Assembly: GCA_964453915.1 (NCBI GenBank)
Contig: CAYVPW010000042.1
Coordinates: 1-7,589, forward strand
From: UBA1259 sp964453915
GTDB taxonomy: Bacteria; Bacillota; Clostridia; Christensenellales; Borkfalkiaceae
Length of the DNA: 7,589 nt
Direction: 5' to 3'
Part shown: piece by piece, positions 1 through 6,983 of the stretch
Numbering within the stretch: position 1 is the first letter of the stretch
How the letters are laid out: the number at the start of each line of letters is the position of its first letter
Notes under the pieces: generated by a model
The model's input: the letters and a program-made list of their open reading frames with translations, nothing else
Database searches by the model: none
What the model was told of the DNA's origin: nothing
Position numbers and translations under genes: made by a program

Positions 1-42
1 CCCCTAAAAGCAAAAAGATTATATAATAAAATAAAAAATTAG
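1..42 (+). CDS. possible 3' end of an upstream gene (partial)
   Basis: The first frame is open from the window edge and ends at a TAG at 40-42, giving the 13-residue tail PLKAKRLYNKIKN. The other two forward frames stop by positions 7 and 26. A lysine-rich end like this is plausible for a bacterial protein, and the spacing of about 20 bases to proC would suit an operon. Thirteen codons prove nothing, and the function cannot be inferred. The alternative is that this is an AT-rich leader carrying a promoter. Confidence 0.3.
   Translation, partial: PLKAKRLYNKIKN
22..27 (+). promoter_or_regulatory. possible -10 box upstream of proC
   Basis: The hexamer TATAAT matches the sigma-A -10 consensus exactly. 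A start about 7 bases downstream would leave a leader of roughly 30 bases containing the proC ribosome binding site. The matching -35 region would fall at or before the window edge, so it cannot be checked. The surrounding sequence is so AT-rich that such hexamers are expected by chance. Confidence 0.3.
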
Positions 43-53
43 TCAAATAAAAT

Positions 54-60
54 AAGGTGA
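54..60 (+). promoter_or_regulatory. ribosome binding site of proC
   Basis: AAGGTGA lies three bases before the GTG at 64. Its GGTGA part pairs with the 3' side of the anti-Shine-Dalgarno sequence, which suits the short spacing. It supports the GTG as the start codon. Confidence 0.6.
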
Positions 61-63
61 AAA

Positions 64-870
64 GTGGAAAAGAAATTTAAATTAGGCGTTATTGGTGCCG
101 GTTTTATGGCAAGTGCCATAGTAAAAGGGGCGTTGGCTTCTGATGCGCTAAATAAAAGCGACGTTATAATGAGCGATTTAAGCGAAGAGTGTTTAACAAA
201 AGCAAAGGCTTTGGGTGTTAATACTACTACCGATAATTTGTACTTGGCAAATAATGCCGAATACGTTTTATTTGCCGTAAAACCGCAAAGTTTATCTGCG
301 GTTTTGCAATCTATAAGCGGTGCGGATTGCAAAAAATTTATTACCATTATGGCGGGAATAAAAATTGCAAGAATTAAATCTGCTTTTCCAAATGCGATTA
401 TTACCCGTTGTATGCCTAACACGCCCTGTGCGATAGGTAGCGGTGCTATAGGCGTATGTGCTGAAGAATTTATTGAAGAGGCTGACAAGTCGTTTGTAAA
501 GGCTTTATTCGAGCCGATAGCAAAAGTTGTATTTGTTAGTGAAGATAAACTTAACGCCGTCACGGGGGTTAGCGGAAGCGCGCCCGCATATTTCTATTCT
601 TTTGTTAAGGCGATTATAGATTCCGGCGTAAAACACGGTTTAGAGTACGAAGAAGCAAAGCAACTTGCCGTTGCTACAATGATAGGTAGCGGAAAGATGA
701 TAGAGAAAAATCCCGATAAGCCTATAGAAGAACTGATTTCGGCAGTTTGCAGTAAAGGCGGAACTACTATTCAGGCTATAAGTGCCTTTGAAAAAGGCGA
801 TTTGCAAGGTTTGGTGGGTGATGCTATAGATGCGTGCGTAGAACGCTCTAAAGAACTGGAAAATTGCTAA
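64..870 (+). CDS. proC: pyrroline-5-carboxylate reductase
   Basis: ProC catalyses the last step of proline synthesis in the cytosol, reducing 1-pyrroline-5-carboxylate with NAD(P)H. The 268-residue length is normal for the family. The N-terminal Rossmann fold shows the dinucleotide-binding motif GVIGAGFMA at residues 8-16. The family block RCMPNTPCAIGSGA is at 115-128. VTGVSGSAPAYFY at 167-179 starts the all-helical dimerisation and substrate-binding domain, and ELISAVCSKGGTTIQAI at 223-239 carries the P5C reductase signature. The GTG start has a good ribosome binding site and puts the Rossmann motif in its usual place. The stop is one base before rnhA, so the two are probably cotranscribed, although their pathways are unrelated. 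No glutamate kinase or glutamyl-phosphate reductase gene is in view, so the earlier steps must be encoded elsewhere, or proline may come from ornithine. Confidence 0.96.
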   Translation: MEKKFKLGVIGAGFMASAIVKGALASDALNKSDVIMSDLSEECLTKAKALGVNTTTDNLYLANNAEYVLFAVKPQSLSAVLQSISGADCKKFITIMAGIKIARIKSAFPNAIITRCMPNTPCAIGSGAIGVCAEEFIEEADKSFVKALFEPIAKVVFVSEDKLNAVTGVSGSAPAYFYSFVKAIIDSGVKHGLEYEEAKQLAVATMIGSGKMIEKNPDKPIEELISAVCSKGGTTIQAISAFEKGDLQGLVGDAIDACVERSKELENC

Positions 871-871
871 A

Positions 872-1309
872 ATGAAAAAGGTTGATATTTATACGGACGG
901 AGCTTGTTCGGGCAATCCTGGAAACGGGGGGTATTGCGCCATATTGATTTATAACGGAGCGGAAAAGGTTGTTTCAGGTGGCGTAAAAGACACAACTAAC
1001 AACCGAATGGAGATTTTGGCTGTAATAGAAGGCTTAAAAGCGTTAAAACAAAAGTGTTTGGTGACGGTTTACAGTGATTCTCAATACGTGGTTGATGCGA
1101 TAAATAAAAATTGGCTAAAAGATTGGATTGCAAAAGGGTGGAAAACATCGGGGAAATCTCCCGTAAAAAACGTTGACCTTTGGCAAGAACTTTTAGAATT
1201 ATTGTCTATACACACGGTTGAGTTCGTAAAGGTTAAGGGACATTCTGATAACGAATACAATAACAGATGCGATAAAATTGCCGTAAGTTGTTATAAAGAA
1301 TTGATTTAG
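872..1309 (+). CDS. rnhA: ribonuclease HI
   Basis: This enzyme cleaves the RNA strand of RNA-DNA hybrids, removing R-loops and primer remnants. The 145-residue length is typical of RNase HI. All catalytic residues are present: D9 in YTDGACSGNPG, E47 in NNRMEIL, D69 in YSDSQYV, and D134 in the NRCDKIA segment. The auxiliary H124 is in VKGHSDNEYNNR. The basic substrate-handling loop of the E. coli-type enzyme is visible around residues 80-100, rich in Trp and Lys (NWLKDWIAKGWK). Only one base separates the ATG from the proC stop and the upstream Shine-Dalgarno match is weak (GGA at 858-860), so translation may depend on ribosomes finishing proC. There is no N-terminal hybrid-binding domain of the RNase HI type found in some Gram-positive and eukaryotic enzymes. 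Confidence 0.96.
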   Translation: MKKVDIYTDGACSGNPGNGGYCAILIYNGAEKVVSGGVKDTTNNRMEILAVIEGLKALKQKCLVTVYSDSQYVVDAINKNWLKDWIAKGWKTSGKSPVKNVDLWQELLELLSIHTVEFVKVKGHSDNEYNNRCDKIAVSCYKELI

Positions 1310-1333
1310 TAATAAAAATTTTACCTTATGATA

Positions 1334-1339
1334 TATAAT
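1334..1339 (+). promoter_or_regulatory. possible -10 box directly before the VTT-family gene
   Basis: TATAAT is preceded by a TG (1329-1330) four bases earlier, not quite the extended -10 spacing. No recognisable -35 hexamer lies 16-18 bases upstream. Transcription from it would begin at about 1345-1347, on the GTG start codon itself. If real, the transcript would be leaderless or the true translational start would lie further downstream. It could equally be chance in AT-rich sequence. Confidence 0.35.
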
Positions 1340-1344
1340 GTATC

Positions 1345-2220
1345 GTGGAAAAGGGGATTTTTGCTAAAATTTTAAACTTTTTAAGCGGATTATTGACGAT
1401 TTTATCTGGCGGAACGGTGTTGATTTTTTCAATATTGTTCTTTCACGTTTGTGATTACGATTTGTATTTTAACGAAAAAATCTTTATATCGTTTTTGGTA
1501 AGTATTGTTTCCGTAATAGTGATATTATCGTTTGTGTTTTGTAAAAACGATTATAAATTTGCTTATAAATTATGCGTTTTTGCAATAGCTCTTTCTCTTT
1601 TTGCGGTTTGCGGACTGTATTTGATGAAAATTACGGGGATTTTTGATAAGTTTGAAAGTGTAGGCGCTTTTAGAGAGTTTATTTCCGAATTTGAAGAGTA
1701 TGCGGCGTTGGTTTTTATTTTTGTGCAGTTTTTGCAAGTGGTTATGCTACCTGTTCCGTCTTTTATACTTATCAGTGCGGGAGTGTTATTGTTTGGACCG
1801 CTTAAATGTGTGTTGTTTTCTTTTTTGGGAATTTATGCAGGAACGTTAATATCTTTTTGTATAGGCAAAAGATACGGTATAAAATTTGTAAGGTGGTTGG
1901 TGGGGCAAGAAAAGGTAGATAAACTTTTGCTTGTTTTGAGTAAAAACAATAAAGCGTTGCTTGCGTGTATGTTTGTTTTTCCGTTTTTTCCGGACGATTT
2001 GCTGTGCTTTGTTGCAGGCGTATCACATATGAATTTTAAGGAATTTGTAATAATAACTTTTATTGCTAGGGCAATATCCGTGTTTTTTTCTTCTTATTCT
2101 ATAAATAATAGTCTTATACCGTATAACACGTGGTGGGGGATTTTGATTTGGGTGCTTATATTTGTTTTAGGCGTCTCTATCGTAATTCTGACAAGTCGTA
2201 AACTCAACAAACAAAAATGA
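1345..2220 (+). CDS. VTT-domain (TVP38/TMEM64, SNARE-associated) membrane protein
   Basis: This is an integral membrane protein of the VTT superfamily, which also includes DedA proteins. Relatives are linked to lipid scrambling or transport, but the substrate here is unknown. Hydrophobic segments lie at about residues 14-34, 46-66, 74-97, 119-150, 155-174, 204-225, 233-250 and 263-284. The family core runs from about 130 to 250: LPVPSFILISAGVLLFG (135-151), the glycine-spaced helix FLGIYAGTLISFCIGKRYG (160-178), then FPFFPDDLLCFVAG (212-225) and a conserved Arg in FIARAISVF (239-247). About 115 residues with three hydrophobic segments precede the core. The GTG is the most upstream possible start, because an in-frame TAA lies at 1336-1338. 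No Shine-Dalgarno sequence precedes it. A TTG at codon 17 (1393) is an alternative but would remove part of the first membrane segment. Confidence 0.85.
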   Translation: MEKGIFAKILNFLSGLLTILSGGTVLIFSILFFHVCDYDLYFNEKIFISFLVSIVSVIVILSFVFCKNDYKFAYKLCVFAIALSLFAVCGLYLMKITGIFDKFESVGAFREFISEFEEYAALVFIFVQFLQVVMLPVPSFILISAGVLLFGPLKCVLFSFLGIYAGTLISFCIGKRYGIKFVRWLVGQEKVDKLLLVLSKNNKALLACMFVFPFFPDDLLCFVAGVSHMNFKEFVIITFIARAISVFFSSYSINNSLIPYNTWWGILIWVLIFVLGVSIVILTSRKLNKQK

Positions 2221-2276
2221 TAGATAAAACAATATGAATTTAAGTTTTTTATGTCACGCATAATAGAGAAAAATAA

Positions 2277-3500
2277 ATGAAAAATCGTATAATTATAGTC
2301 GGTGGCGGGGCTGCGGGATTATTTGCGTCAGTTGCTGCATTACAACAAAATAAAAACGTTTTACTTTTTGAAAAAAACGAAAAACTAGGCAAAAAAATAT
2401 ATATTACAGGCAAGGGGCGTTGTAATTTAACAAACGACGTAGACGTGCAAGAGTTTATGCAAAACGTTTGCGTTAACCCCAAATTTTTGTTTAGTGCGCT
2501 TTACGGGTTTACGCCGGAAAATACCAAGTCTTTTTTTGAGAACAACGGACTAAAGTTAAAAACTGAAAGAGGAAAAAGGGTTTTTCCTTTAAGTGATAAA
2601 GCAAGCGACGTGACTAAGACGTTAGAAAATTACTGTAGAAACAACGGCGCTGAAATAAAACTCAATTCTAAAGTAGATAAAATTGCCGTTAAAGACGGTA
2701 AGGTTTGTGGGGTTTATAGTGATGGTGCGTTGTTTGAGGGCGATTCTGTTATTATTTGTACAGGCGGAATATCCTATCCGCTTACCGGAAGTACGGGGGA
2801 CGGATATAGGTTTGCAAAAGAATTTGGGCATACCGTTTCTCCTCTAAAACCCGCTTTGGTAGGAATAGAACTTAAAGAAAATTTTTACTCTGAAATACAG
2901 GGATTATCACTAAAAAACGTAAATTTATCTTGTTTTTTTAACGGTAAAAAGATTTTTTCGGATTTGGGAGAAATGCTTTTTACTCATTGCGGAATATCCG
3001 GACCTATGGTTTTAACGTTATCTAGTCTGATAAACAAAAAAAACACGGCGGATTTAGAGTTTTTGCTAGATTTAAAACCCGCTTTAACAGATGATGTGTT
3101 GGAAAAAAGGCTAATAAGGGAGTTTGAAACGTTTAATTTAAAGGCGTTATCTAACGCAATGAATACTCTAATGCCTAAAAACTTAGTGCCTGTGATACTA
3201 AAAGCCGCATCTGTAAACGGCAAAAAAAACTGTGCCACTGTTACTGTTGAAGAAAGGAAAAGGTTGATTACCGCAATAAAAAAATTCAAGTTCCATGCAA
3301 AGGGGCTTAGACCGGTTGAAGAGGCGATAGTCACATCCGGTGGAGTAAACGTTAAAGAAATTAATCCCAAAACTATGGAAAGCAAGTTGGTTTGCGGATT
3401 ATATTTTGCCGGAGAAGTATTAGACGTTGATGCTTTTACGGGTGGATTTAATTTGCAAATTGCATTTTCTACGGGATTTTTGGCAGGAAAAAACGCTTGA
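2277..3500 (+). CDS. HI0933/YhiN-family FAD-dependent oxidoreductase
   Basis: This is a cytosolic flavoprotein of the HI0933 family (labelled BaiN-like or aminoacetone oxidase family in many annotations). Physiological substrates are poorly established, so no specific reaction is assigned. The N-terminus has the FAD/NAD(P)-binding motif IIIVGGGAAGLFAS (residues 5-18), followed by an acidic FEKNEKLGKK stretch that ends the ADP-binding fold. TGKGRCNLTN at 44-53 is the family hallmark. GEMLFTHCGISGP is at 231-243, TSGGV at 353-357, and the C-terminal FAD-contacting block FAGEVLDVDAFTGGFNLQIA at 377-396. The length of 407 residues is normal and the gene is intact. The ATG is preceded by a weak GAGA (2266-2269). 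In Clostridia this family is often found just before cmk, as here, but the functional link is not known. Confidence 0.9.
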   Translation: MKNRIIIVGGGAAGLFASVAALQQNKNVLLFEKNEKLGKKIYITGKGRCNLTNDVDVQEFMQNVCVNPKFLFSALYGFTPENTKSFFENNGLKLKTERGKRVFPLSDKASDVTKTLENYCRNNGAEIKLNSKVDKIAVKDGKVCGVYSDGALFEGDSVIICTGGISYPLTGSTGDGYRFAKEFGHTVSPLKPALVGIELKENFYSEIQGLSLKNVNLSCFFNGKKIFSDLGEMLFTHCGISGPMVLTLSSLINKKNTADLEFLLDLKPALTDDVLEKRLIREFETFNLKALSNAMNTLMPKNLVPVILKAASVNGKKNCATVTVEERKRLITAIKKFKFHAKGLRPVEEAIVTSGGVNVKEINPKTMESKLVCGLYFAGEVLDVDAFTGGFNLQIAFSTGFLAGKNA

Positions 3501-3524
3501 AATAACACAAATTATATAATTTTT

Positions 3525-3529
3525 GGAGA
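3525..3529 (+). promoter_or_regulatory. ribosome binding site that fixes the cmk start
   Basis: GGAGA lies 8 bases before the ATG at 3538. A longer frame could begin at a TTG at 3523, but that codon overlaps this site and has no Shine-Dalgarno sequence of its own, so the ATG is chosen. Confidence 0.7.
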
Positions 3530-3537
3530 AATACGTT

Positions 3538-4200
3538 ATGAAAAACAAGTTTAGCATTGCTTTGGACGGACCTTCCGGAAGCGGAAAAAGCACGTTGGCA
3601 AAATTTTTGTCGCAAAAATTAAACGTTTTATATTTGGATACGGGTGCAATGTACAGAGCTTGCGCCGTTAAAGCGATAAAAATGGGAATAGACACCTTTG
3701 ACGAAAAAGGAGTTTCTTCTTTTATAAACGATATAGACTTGCAAATTAAGTACGTTGACGGTGCTCAAAGAACTTATTTAGACGGGGAAGACGTTTCTGA
3801 AAAGATTAGAGAACCGCACGTTTCTATGGCGGCGTCTAACGTGTCAAGCTTAAAGTGCGTAAGATTAAAAATGGTTGATATGCAAAGAAAAATCGCAGGT
3901 GAAATGTCTTGTGTTTTGGACGGCAGAGATATAGGTTCTTACGTTTTGCCTAACGCTGATTATAAGTTTTATATTACGGCAAGCGTAGAAGTAAGGGCAA
4001 AAAGAAGATTTGACGAGTTGACCTTAAAAGGGCATAATGTAGATTTTGAAGAGTTGAAAAAAGAAATTGAACAACGTGATTTTAACGATAAAAACAGAGA
4101 TTTTGCGCCTTTAAGACAGGCGGAAGACGCTATTAAAATTGATACTTCAAATATGAGTATAGAACAGGTAATTGCCAAAGTTTTAGACTATATAAAATAG
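3538..4200 (+). CDS. cmk: cytidylate kinase (CMP/dCMP kinase)
   Basis: Cmk phosphorylates CMP and dCMP with ATP, recycling the CMP released by RNA turnover and phospholipid synthesis. From the ATG the protein has 220 residues, the usual bacterial size. The P-loop is DGPSGSGKST (10-19). DTGAMYRA (34-41) is the conserved nucleotide-binding segment, LDGRDIGSYVLPNA (127-140) is the family block around the CMP-binding Arg and Asp, and the lid and adenine region includes RRFDEL (156-161) and QRDFNDKNRD (179-188). The C-terminal IDTS (201-204) is also typical. A frame extension to a TTG at 3523 would add five residues but consume the ribosome binding site. The gene ends 15 bases before plsC, in the common clostridial order cmk-plsC-ispH. 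Confidence 0.96.
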   Translation: MKNKFSIALDGPSGSGKSTLAKFLSQKLNVLYLDTGAMYRACAVKAIKMGIDTFDEKGVSSFINDIDLQIKYVDGAQRTYLDGEDVSEKIREPHVSMAASNVSSLKCVRLKMVDMQRKIAGEMSCVLDGRDIGSYVLPNADYKFYITASVEVRAKRRFDELTLKGHNVDFEELKKEIEQRDFNDKNRDFAPLRQAEDAIKIDTSNMSIEQVIAKVLDYIK

Positions 4201-4205
4201 TTTTT

Positions 4206-4213
4206 GGAGAGGA
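4206..4213 (+). promoter_or_regulatory. ribosome binding site that fixes the plsC start
   Basis: GGAGAGGA sits two bases before the ATG at 4216, with GGAGA (4206-4210) five bases away. The frame is open from a TTG at 4204, but this codon overlaps the site, so the ATG is preferred. The same TTTTTGGAGA arrangement occurs before cmk. Confidence 0.65.
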
Positions 4214-4215
4214 TT

Positions 4216-4836
4216 ATGAATAAGTTTTGTAGATTTATCGTTTCTTGTTTTAACGTTTTGTATCCTTGTAAAATACACGGCAAAGAAAACGTTCCAGAAG
4301 GCGGTGCTATTTTAACTTGCAACCATTTTAGAGGGATAGATTGCGGCTTTGTTGCGGACGTAAGTTATAAAAACACGTTCTTTTTAGGGAAAAAAGAAAT
4401 ATTCAAAAACAAGTTTTTTGCCAAAATAGTAAAAGGATTCGGCGGAATTCCCATCGATAGAGAAAAACCGGATCTAAAAACTATTATGTCTACGATAAAA
4501 CTTTTAAAAGAGGGAAATAAAATTGTAATTTTTCCGGAAGGAACAAGAAATAAAACCGGTTCGGACGAACTTATGGAATTAAAGGACGGAACGGCGTTTT
4601 TTGCAGTAAAGGCAAAATGCCCCATAGTTCCTATGATGCTTGCGGAAAAAGCTAAAATTTTTAGAAAAACCCATATAATCGTCGGTGAGACGTTTGAATT
4701 TTCGGATTATTACGGAAAAAAACTCACTTCGGAAGACGAAAAAGTTATGAACGGAATTTTAAGAGAAAAAATGGTTGAATTGCAAAACCGTTTAAAAGAA
4801 ATTTTATCTAAAAAGAAAAAAGGCAAAAAGGATTAG
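4216..4836 (+). CDS. plsC: 1-acylglycerol-3-phosphate acyltransferase (PlsC family)
   Basis: This membrane-associated enzyme acylates the sn-2 position of lysophosphatidic acid to make phosphatidic acid, the precursor of the phospholipids. It has 206 residues from the ATG. The acyltransferase motifs appear in order: NHFRGID at 36-42, with the catalytic His37 and Asp42 in an HX4D pattern; GGIPIDR at 76-82; FPEGTR at 106-111; and the IVPM block at 137-140. The motif I sequence has FRGI where many relatives have a serine-rich spacer. The C-terminus ends in a very basic tail (SKKKKGKKD), which could help membrane association. The hydrophobic stretch at residues 7-17 is short and is not a clear transmembrane helix. 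Related PlsC-like proteins can use other acceptors, so the exact substrate is inferred from the motifs and context. Confidence 0.9.
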   Translation: MNKFCRFIVSCFNVLYPCKIHGKENVPEGGAILTCNHFRGIDCGFVADVSYKNTFFLGKKEIFKNKFFAKIVKGFGGIPIDREKPDLKTIMSTIKLLKEGNKIVIFPEGTRNKTGSDELMELKDGTAFFAVKAKCPIVPMMLAEKAKIFRKTHIIVGETFEFSDYYGKKLTSEDEKVMNGILREKMVELQNRLKEILSKKKKGKKD

Positions 4837-4837
4837 T

Positions 4838-6964
4838 ATGCTTGTAATAAAGGGTAAAAACAGTGGGTTTTGCTTTGGCGTAAAAATGGCGGTCGATGCA
4901 GCCTTAAAATTAAAAGGCAAAAACGTTTACGTGCTTGGTGAGATTATTCATAACGAGTCTGTAAACGAAAAACTGAGAAATAACGGTATTAAAACTATAA
5001 ACAGTTTAAGTGAAGTTGAATTTTCTTGCGGCGATACTCTTTTGATAAGAACGCACGGAGAGCCCGAATCTACTTTTATCAAGGCAAAGAGCGCCGGTGT
5101 TAACGTTGTAGACTGTACTTGTCCTTTTGTAAAAGAAATTCAAAATATTGTTAATAAACACTATAAAGACGGGTATAAAATAGTAATAATAGGCAACGAA
5201 AATCATCCGGAAGTAAAAGGGATAAACGGTTGGTGTAATCAATCTGCGCTTATCACCGAAAGGGTGGAAGATTTATATTCCGTTAAAGAAGAAAAGATTT
5301 GTATAGTCGTTCAAACGACCTATTCAGAAAAAAAATTTGATTCTTTAATAGAAAATTTTGTCTATGAAGGCACAAAAACAGTTGATATTTTCAAAACAAT
5401 TTGTTATACTACAACAAAGCGACAAAAAGAAGCCGAAATTTTGTCTACGGAATGTGAGGCGGTTTTGGTTTTGGGCGGTGCAAACAGCAATAATACGCAA
5501 AAACTGTTTGATATTTGTTGCGAAAACTGTAAAAACGTTTTTAGAATTGTTAATCCGTCCGAATTTAATTATGAAAAAATAAAAAATTTTAATAAAGTTG
5601 GAATTGTTTTCGGGGCGTCAACGCCAATCGAACAATTTCGGGAGGTCATCTCGTTTATGGAGAAAATTACAGAAGAAATCATCACTTCGGAATCTAATGA
5701 AGTCGTTGAAATCGCACAAGAAGAAGCAGTAGTTGCAAAAGAAGCGGACAAAAAAGAAAAATCCGAAATGGAAGCAGCTTTTGACAACATAAAACCCAGT
5801 AGAAATTTTAGAGTCGGCAGCATAGTTACGGCAGCTATTTCGTCCGTAAAAGAATCCGGCTTGTCAATTTCCGTTAAAGATATAAAAACCGATTTTGATA
5901 TTTCTAAGGAAGAATTGCTTAACGATAATTTAGATGCTTACGAAGTAGGTGCAAACATTCGCGTTATGGTAGTTGCTAAATCTCCCGTAAAATTCTCCGA
6001 AAAAGCTATGCACAAGGTTTTAGAAGAAGAAAAAGAGATTAAAGAGATTGCAGACGGAAAGATTTTTGAAGTTGTAATCGATTCTACTAATAAGGGTGGT
6101 TTAGTTGGTAAATACGGCAGCTATCAAGTATTTGTTCCTTCTTCTCAAATCAAGTTGGGTTTTGTTAAGGATTTAGAAAAATACGTTGGTAAGACTCTTA
6201 GATTAAAAGCGGAAAAGGTTGAGTCCAAAGGTTCTAGAAGACAAATCGTTGGTTCTCAAAGAGTTATTTTACTTGCTGAAAAAGAAGAAAGAGACGCTAT
6301 TAAAGCGCAAAAAGAAGCAGAATTCTTTGGCAACATTCAAGAAGGCGACGTTGTTTTGGGAACTCCCGTTAGATTTGCTGCTTTCGGTGCGTTTATTGAC
6401 GTAAACGGTTTTGATTGCTTGGCTCATATTTCCGACTTGTCTTGGACGGGTTGCAACGAATGTGCAGACGTTTTAGAACTTGGTAAGGAATACGAGTTCA
6501 AAATCTTAAAGATTGACGAAGAAAACAAGAGAGTATCGGTTGGATATAAGCAATTACAACCCAGACCTTGGGATACCGTTGCTGAAAAGTACGCTGTTGG
6601 CGACGTTGTAAAGGGTAAAGTTGTTAGAATAGTTAAGTTCGGTGCATTTATAGAGGTTGAAAAAGGAGTAGACGGATTAGTTCACGTTTCTCAAATCTCT
6701 AATAAGTGGTTAGAAAACCCCGTGACTGCTTTGGAAGTTGGTCAAGAAGTTGAAGCAAAAGTTCTTGCTATAGACGTTGAAAGAGAAAAGATGACCTTAT
6801 CTATAAAAGCACTTCTTCCCGAAGAAGCACCTGCAGAAGAAGACAAGAACGATAAAAAATCTTCTAAGGGCAAAAAACACGAAGAAGACGAAGATTTTTC
6901 TGAACTCCGTGAATGGAAGGACGACGATAAGGGCGGCGCTTCTATTGCAGAAATGATAAAGTAA
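4838..6964 (+). CDS. ispH: fused HMBPP reductase (IspH/LytB) and S1 RNA-binding protein
   Basis: Residues 1 to about 280 are IspH, the [4Fe-4S] enzyme that makes IPP and DMAPP in the last step of the MEP isoprenoid pathway. Cluster ligands are C12 (GFCFGV), C95 (DCTCPFV) and C189 (TICYTTTKRQ). Active-site residues include H38 (EIIHN), H73 (RTHGE), H123 and E125 (NHPEVKG), the QTT at 159-161, and GGANSNN (213-219). A charged linker follows, then four S1-type OB folds at about 324-392, 406-476, 499-571 and 584-656. The last two are clearest (FGAFIDV...DCLAHIS; FGAFIEV...GLVHVS) and the first is divergent. The tail from 662 is highly charged. This fusion is known in Clostridia. E. coli S1 has six domains. 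The ATG is one base after plsC, with AAGGA at 4828-4832. An internal start at 5657 may also produce the S1 half alone. Confidence 0.95.
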   Translation: MLVIKGKNSGFCFGVKMAVDAALKLKGKNVYVLGEIIHNESVNEKLRNNGIKTINSLSEVEFSCGDTLLIRTHGEPESTFIKAKSAGVNVVDCTCPFVKEIQNIVNKHYKDGYKIVIIGNENHPEVKGINGWCNQSALITERVEDLYSVKEEKICIVVQTTYSEKKFDSLIENFVYEGTKTVDIFKTICYTTTKRQKEAEILSTECEAVLVLGGANSNNTQKLFDICCENCKNVFRIVNPSEFNYEKIKNFNKVGIVFGASTPIEQFREVISFMEKITEEIITSESNEVVEIAQEEAVVAKEADKKEKSEMEAAFDNIKPSRNFRVGSIVTAAISSVKESGLSISVKDIKTDFDISKEELLNDNLDAYEVGANIRVMVVAKSPVKFSEKAMHKVLEEEKEIKEIADGKIFEVVIDSTNKGGLVGKYGSYQVFVPSSQIKLGFVKDLEKYVGKTLRLKAEKVESKGSRRQIVGSQRVILLAEKEERDAIKAQKEAEFFGNIQEGDVVLGTPVRFAAFGAFIDVNGFDCLAHISDLSWTGCNECADVLELGKEYEFKILKIDEENKRVSVGYKQLQPRPWDTVAEKYAVGDVVKGKVVRIVKFGAFIEVEKGVDGLVHVSQISNKWLENPVTALEVGQEVEAKVLAIDVEREKMTLSIKALLPEEAPAEEDKNDKKSSKGKKHEEDEDFSELREWKDDDKGGASIAEMIK
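5641..5659 (+). promoter_or_regulatory. internal Shine-Dalgarno and in-frame ATG at the ispH-S1 junction
   Basis: GGAGGT (5641-5646) pairs perfectly with the 16S rRNA anti-Shine-Dalgarno sequence and is the longest such match I see next to any start in this window. An ATG in the reading frame of the fusion (residue 274) follows after 10 bases, slightly longer than ideal. Initiation there would give a 435-residue protein with the linker, all four S1 domains and the tail. It lies precisely where the IspH domain ends. Function as a start is inferred, not shown. Confidence 0.5.
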
Positions 6965-6983
6965 TTATCAATAAATTTTGATT

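Noticed and set aside
39..563. Long - strand reading frame opposite proC (174 codons), and a similar one at 2984-3508
   Set aside because: Both lie entirely or almost entirely opposite genes with clear motifs; their translations show no family features and look like antisense shadows of AT-rich coding sequence.
1310..1344. Regulatory RNA or terminator between rnhA and the VTT-family gene
   Set aside because: Only about 35 bases, with no inverted repeat and no T run.
3515..3520. Perfect TATAAT upstream of cmk as a promoter
   Set aside because: No -35 hexamer at 16-18 bases, and RNA starting about 7 bases downstream would cut into the GGAGA ribosome binding site of cmk. Cotranscription with the gene before is simpler.
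3523..3537. TTG start giving a five-residue longer Cmk
   Set aside because: The TTG overlaps the ribosome binding site of the ATG at 3538, and the P-loop is at its usual distance from the later start.
5358..5582. Out-of-frame + strand frame inside ispH
   Set aside because: It lies within the catalytic part of IspH, which is fully supported by its motifs, and its translation is Lys/Phe-rich without features.
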